From Azadirachta indica (Eukaryota; Streptophyta; Magnoliopsida; Sapindales; Meliaceae), in NCBI GenBank assembly GCA_022749755.1, contig CM040452.1, positions 18,928,350 through 18,992,349 on the forward strand: a stretch of 64,000 nt of DNA, in the 5' to 3' direction. Numbering within the stretch: the first letter of the stretch is position 1; the number at the start of each line of letters is the position of its first letter. A model generated the notes under the pieces. The model was given only the letters and a program-made list of their open reading frames with translations, was not told where the DNA came from and made no database searches. Both the position numbers and the translations under genes were made by a program. Below, one piece after another: positions 59,301 to 64,000 of this stretch.

Positions 59301-59427
59301 TTTTCGAGACACGTTTAAAAACCATATAATCCCTAGGGTTTTATTGAAAAAAATGAGGTTTTCATTATCGTTAATGGTTAATAGTCCATGTGGATCATGT
59401 AAGAGTTTTCATATTATATGGTCCACA
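56340..59427 (-). pseudogene. SD-RLK 7: second-subclade SD-RLK pseudogene truncated by copia-3
   Basis: Exon 7 (about 56385-56625) encodes DLWKENKAQDLMDPVLQNES, MRYINVALLCVHENVEDKLTM, SMLSNELVVLHPPK and PGFSCLRSVKNA, a tail typical of the SD-RLK group with PPKQPGF endings. The Trp of the AWDLW motif is TAG and the Gln of PPKQP is TAG. Exon 6 is at about 56850-56935 (GYMLPEYAMK then stop), exon 5 about 57045-57260 ([15 protein letters not shown] segment, WD in poor state), exon 4 about 57415-57610, exon 3 about 57725-57880, exon 2 about 57990-58190, and exon 1 from about 58350: PAN 58330-58812 (CLKKCSCRAYANSNVTGGG), SLG, and B-lectin to about 59400 (TINDNENLIFFNKTLGIIW). The first roughly 70 codons lie beyond copia-3, outside the window. 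A tandem duplicate of SD-RLK 6. Confidence 0.82.
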
Positions 59428-60133
59428 TGTTAATGACAAAAATTATATTAACTACTATTGGTTGTGATTTAAAAATCAACAATATCTGAGATCAATTTGA
59501 GGTCAAGTTTAAGACTTATCTAAACAAGCTCATTAAATCAGAAGATTAGATGGCTTGAAGAAATATGAGTTCGAGACCAAGTAAGGTCGACACCAGATGA
59601 GGTTAAGAACAAATAAGGACTAGGTTAGATCGGTTCCAAGTTAGTACCAGGTCAAGTCGAGACTAGGTTAGGTAATAAACTTAAGCTTGGTCAGGCGCTT
59701 CGCTAGTCATATAAGGTGACGACTTAAAACATATGTAGCCTCTCACGTGCAATCTTAAAAGTTTGTTAGAGGCAAATAATAGAATTAGTTATTCTGTTAT
59801 TAACGTGTATATAAACATGAAGTCTTTTTCAACCTTAAGACAAAGAGATAGAGCATTGGTTCTAGTAAGGGAAACTTAAAGAGAGAAAGCTTAGAAATAG
59901 AAAGAGAGGATTCAAGAGAAAGTTTGAAGCTTTTTAATCATGTAATTGTAACCCTTTAAACTAGATGTAGGCCATCTTTGCTGAACCACTTAAATCTTGT
60001 TTTCTTCTTTTATTTTGTGATTTTCTGATTAGTTCCTATTTTGGTTGAATTCTTATTATTTGTTTCTGAGTTTGGATTGTTTCTTGACTAAATTAGGGTC
60101 TTGAGTTGAGTTTGTGCAATTTCTTGCATAACA
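59428..60133 (+). repeat. Copia-3 5' LTR
   Basis: Opens TGTTAATGACAAAAATT and closes TTGCATAACA (TG...CA), 706 bp. A TATA box (TATATAAA) lies at about 59808-59815. The five bases before it are CCACA; the matching duplication would lie outside the window. Confidence 0.8.
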
Positions 60134-63100
60134 AAATAGTATCAAAGCTTTGCTTTGTGAAAATGGTGCAACTAAAACTTGATTTTGAGAAATTCAACAG
60201 CAAAAATGACTTCAATCTATGAAAAATCAAAATAAGGGCATTGTTGGTGCATTAGAGGCTTGCAAAAGCTTTTGATAGTAAAGAAAACTTGCCTAAAAGC
60301 TTATCTATAAGTGAGAAGAAGGAAATTATGAGAAAGGTACATAAGGCCATCGTCTTAAGTCTAAGTGATAGAGTCTTGAAGGAAGTGTCAAACGAGAAGA
60401 TAGTAGCTAGATTATGGGAAAAGTTAGAAAACGGGTATATGACCAAATCTTTAGCAAATAGGTTGTATCACAAGAGGAAATTGTATACTTTGTCATTAGC
60501 TAAAGGTGGTTCACTTAAAGAACATCTTGATGAGTTTAATAGGATAATTCTTGATCTTAAGAATCTTGGTTCCTTGATTCCTAACGAAGATCAAGTTATG
60601 ATACTATTAAGCTCCTTGCCAAGTAAATTTGAACATCTTATGGATACTTTGACACTTGGAAAAGAAAACATTTCACCAGGTAAAAGCTGCCCTAAACACT
60701 AAGGAATTAAAAAACAGAGCTAGTTCTTGAGAATCTTCAAATGGTTAGGGCCTTGCAGCAAGGGGAAGAAATAGTACAAATCAAAGTCTAAGAAATGAGT
60801 CTTAAAATGCTTCAAATGTTATAAGAAAGGTCATTTCAAAAACGACTACATTGAGAAGAATTAGAAATATAAAGAAAATAGAAATGTGAACAAAGCTATA
60901 GCTTAAGGCGAAAATGTAGAATATGATCAGGAGGGCTACAAGTCATCTTACACTTGGCTTCAAAAAAGTTTATTGAAGGTCAGTGGATCTTTGATTCTGT
61001 TTGTTCATTCTACATTTGTCCAAGTAAAGAGTTTTTTGTTACGTATAAGATTTGCAATAATGGCAAAGTGTTAATGGGGAACAATGCGGCCTACTCAATA
61101 ATAAGTATAGGCTCTGTGAAACTGAAGTTAAGTGATGGAACCATAAGGGAATTAGATAAGGTTAAGTATGTTTCTGACCTGAAGAGGAACTTGATCTCTT
61201 TAAGTAAGCTGAATGAGCAGGGATGCTTGTTCAAGGTTGAGAATGGTAACCTAAGAATCATAAAAAGGACTATTGTGTTGATGAAAGGACATATAAATAA
61301 TGGATTATATGTCTTGAAAGGAAAAACAGTAACTAGGGTTATTTCAATTATAACCAGACCTGAACTTGACAAGGTTAGGTTGTGGCACTTGAGACTAGGA
61401 CACATGAATGAAAGTGGACTCAATGAGTTGATAAGATGAGGGCTTCTTGAGGAAGACAGATTTAAAACTTTGAGCTTTTATGAAGAATGCATGTTGGGAA
61501 AAGCTTCAAGGTTGAAGTTCAACACAATTGAGAACAAAACTAAAGGCACTCTATATTACCTACGATATATGGGGACTATCTCAGGTTGTGTCTTTAGAAT
61601 GAGCAAGGTAATTCTTGACAATTATTAATGACTATTCAAAAAAGCTCTGGGCATATACGTTAAAGCACAAAGACCAGGTATTTGATAACTTTAAGAAATA
61701 TATAACTTTGGTTTGAAAAACTAAGTGAAAGGAAGGTAAGAAGGCTAAAAACAGATAATGGCTTAGAGTTTTGCAACTCAAGATTTAATGAATTCTATGA
61801 AAAGAAGGGGATAGTAAGGCATTAAACCATAAGGTTGACTCTTTAGCAAAACGGTGTTACTAAAAGAATGAATGAATAAAACCATCATTGAGAAGGTCAA
61901 ATACACGGTTCTATACTTGAAGCTTCTTAAGTCCTTTTGGCTAGAACATGTTGACACAGCAACTTACCTCATAAATAGAAGTCCAGTAACAGCTTTGGGA
62001 AGAAAGACACCACAGAAGTCTGGTCAGGTAAGCCAATAAGTTACTTAAATATAAGGGTCTTTGGAAGCTTATATTACGCACATATAAGACAAGGAAAGCT
62101 TGATCCAAAAGCTTTAAAGTGTGCATTCCTTGGATATCCTTTAGAGGTAAAAAGGTATAAGCTTTGGTTCCCAAGTCTGAACAAATGTGTAAATAGTAAA
62201 GATATTACTTTCAATGAATCTATGATGTTAAAGGATGAAGTATTAGAAGGGAAAAGAACTTCCACTAAGGTGTTAGAAATTGACTTGAGTAAAGGCAGGA
62301 TTCAATTTGAGTTAGAGCCATTTAGAAAACTTGAACATAATAAGGGAACACAATAAGTTAATTTGGAAAGAGGTGAAAAATGAGACTCATCTCAACAGAC
62401 ATATTAGAACTCGTATCAACTTACAGGAGATAGAGAAAAAAGGACGATCAAACCATCGAATCGAAATGGATATGTTGACTTGATCATATATGTATTTTGT
62501 TATACAAGAGTGCATTGAACCTCAGCCCAAAACTTACAAAGAGGCAATGAAAAGTAAATAGAAGGAAAATTGGAAAGCTACTATGAACGATGAAATTCAT
62601 TCATTGATGAAAAACTAGACCTGGGTTATAATCTTAAAACCTCTTAACAGAAGGATTATCAGCCGCAAATAGATCTTCAAGTTGAAAGAAGTAATTGCAG
62701 AAGTTGAGGCGAAAAGGTTCAAACCAAATGAATGGCAAAGAGATTAACTTAGAAGGAAGATAAAGACTACACTAAGATTTTATCACCCATAGTCAAACAC
62801 ATATCCATAAGAGTCTTCTTAGCATTAGTTGCTACACTGAGATTTTCTTACATGGTGAGTTAGAACAGCAAATCTTGATGTCACAACCAGAAGGCTATGA
62901 AGTCCTTGGAAAAGAAGATAAGGTATGTTTGCATAAAATGTCCTTATATGGCTTTAAACAATCTTCTAGACAAGGGTACATGAGGTTTGATGACTTTATA
63001 ATTTCAAAAAGATTTAAAAAAAGCAAGTATGACTCTTATGTTTATTACGAGGGGGTACATCAGCTCAGCACAATCTATCTACTTCTTTATATAGATGATA

Positions 63101-64000
63101 TACTATTAAGAGTAAAGATAGAGCTGAGATCAATAGGTTAAAGATCAGTTCAGGGGTAAATTTGAGATGAAGAATTTGGGAGTAGCTAAGAATATTCTTG
63201 GTATAAAAATCAATAGGGATAAGAATCTTGGAAAGTTATCTCTCACTCAGAGAGATTATGTTCAAAAGATACTTAAGAAGTTTAGAATGAGAAATGCTAA
63301 ACCCATATTAACTCTTTTGGCAAACCATTTCAAATTATCAAGTGATCAGTGTCCTAAAACTAATCAGGATAAAGCTCAATGATTAGAATACCATATGCTA
63401 ATGCTATTAGGAGTATTATATATGTAACAATATGTACCAGACCTGATTTAGCTTATACAATGAGTGTGATCAGCAGGTTTATGGCAAATCTTAGGAAATT
63501 ACATTGGTAAATAGTCAAATGGGTGCTCAAGTATCTTAAGGACATCTGAGGTTGGCTTAATGTATGGAGGACTAGATTAGAAACCAAAAAAAGTTAAGGG
63601 ATATGTAAATACTGACTTTGCTAGAGACCTGGACAAAAAGAGATCATTATCAGGATACTTGTTCATTATTTCAAGGTGCTTGTTAGCTGGAAATTTCTCT
63701 CTTCAATATGTTGTGACACTTTCACAATAGAGTTAGAGTACATAATTGCGACTAAGGCTATGAAGGAGGCAAAATGGCTTCATGGGCTAGTAATTGAGCT
63801 ACGCTTGAAGCAAGAGTTAGTATGTGTGTTTTATTATAGCTAAAGTGTTACACACTTGGGTAAAAATCAAGTGTATCATAAGAGAACTAAACATATTAAT
63901 GTAAGACTTCATTTTATAAAAGATAAGATAGTATCAGGTTCAGTAGGAATGAAGAAGATTCACACTGAGGAGAAACTAGCTGACATGTTTACAAAATTTC
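59428..64000 (+). mobile_element. Copia-3: Ty1/copia retrotransposon, runs off the right edge
   Basis: The 5' LTR is 59428-60133 and a primer-binding site follows (AGTATCAAAGCTTTG, a changed TGGTATCAGAGC). Gag is at 60160-60700 (VSNEKIVARLWEKLENGYM, LYTLSLAKGGSLKEHLDEFN), a zinc knuckle near 60800 (CFKCYKKGHFKND, last Cys changed to Tyr), protease near 60975 (WIFDSVCSFYIC in place of DSG), GAG-pre-integrase near 61380 (VRLWHLRLGHMNESG), integrase 61440-62200 with many frameshifts, reverse transcriptase 62520-63170 (SLYGFKQSSRQ, LYIDDIL intact), then the MKNLGVAKNILGIKI block, and RNase H to the edge (EEKLADMFTKF). The motif set is of the TNT1/Tork kind. Broken by stops and frameshifts, so not autonomous. 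It interrupts exon 1 of SD-RLK 7. Confidence 0.9.

Overview
This is a stretch of nuclear genome from a flowering plant, almost certainly a eudicot and probably a woody rosid. The species is not resolved. The evidence is GT-AG introns, AT-rich intergenic DNA, a CC-NBS-LRR (R13/RPP13-like) resistance gene relic, a tandem cluster of G-type lectin S-domain receptor-like kinases (SD-RLKs, At4g27290-like), and three Ty1/copia retrotransposons plus LTR fragments. There is no prokaryotic, organellar or viral-genome character, and no tRNA or rRNA gene was recognised.

Layout. 1314-5513 (-): CNL resistance-gene pseudogene with many frameshifts. 6787-10109 (-): SD-RLK 1, seven-exon structure but broken. 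11357-14747 (+): SD-RLK 2, complete except for a single missing base in exon 3. 14748-18577: duplicated spacer, a probable solo copia LTR and a collapsed SD-RLK (psi-A). 20266-28860 (+): SD-RLK 3, a pseudogene split in exon 3 by copia-1. 28937-31419: a 2.5-kb LTR-like element with long terminal inverted repeats. 32860-35974 (+): SD-RLK 4, the only intact gene (7 exons, 811 aa). 36405-37830 (+): collapsed SD-RLK psi-B. 39015-42046 (-): SD-RLK 5, intact kinase exons but a broken ectodomain. 43190-55135 (-): SD-RLK 6, a pseudogene of a second subclade blown apart by nested LTR insertions. 56110-56215: an N-terminal relic. 56340-59427 (-): SD-RLK 7, a pseudogene cut by copia-3. 59428 to the right edge (+): copia-3.

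SD-RLKs share one plan: signal peptide, B-lectin, S-locus glycoprotein, EGF/PAN, one membrane helix, RD-type Ser/Thr kinase and a short tail, split into 7 exons (exon 1 holds the whole ectodomain, exon 2 the membrane helix, exons 3-7 the kinase). The family acts at the plasma membrane in self/non-self, immune or developmental signalling; the ligands of these genes cannot be read from sequence. The locus shows birth and death. [SD-RLK 2 + spacer + SD-RLK 4-like] was duplicated in tandem, most copies then decayed by point lesions, internal deletions and LTR insertion, and one remains intact with another one base from intact.

I found no convincing new type of biological system. The most unusual structures are the aberrant copia-1 insertion (part of one LTR inverted, no target duplication, kinase glycine loop removed), a four-level nest of elements in an intron, and an LTR family with about 18-bp inverted termini.
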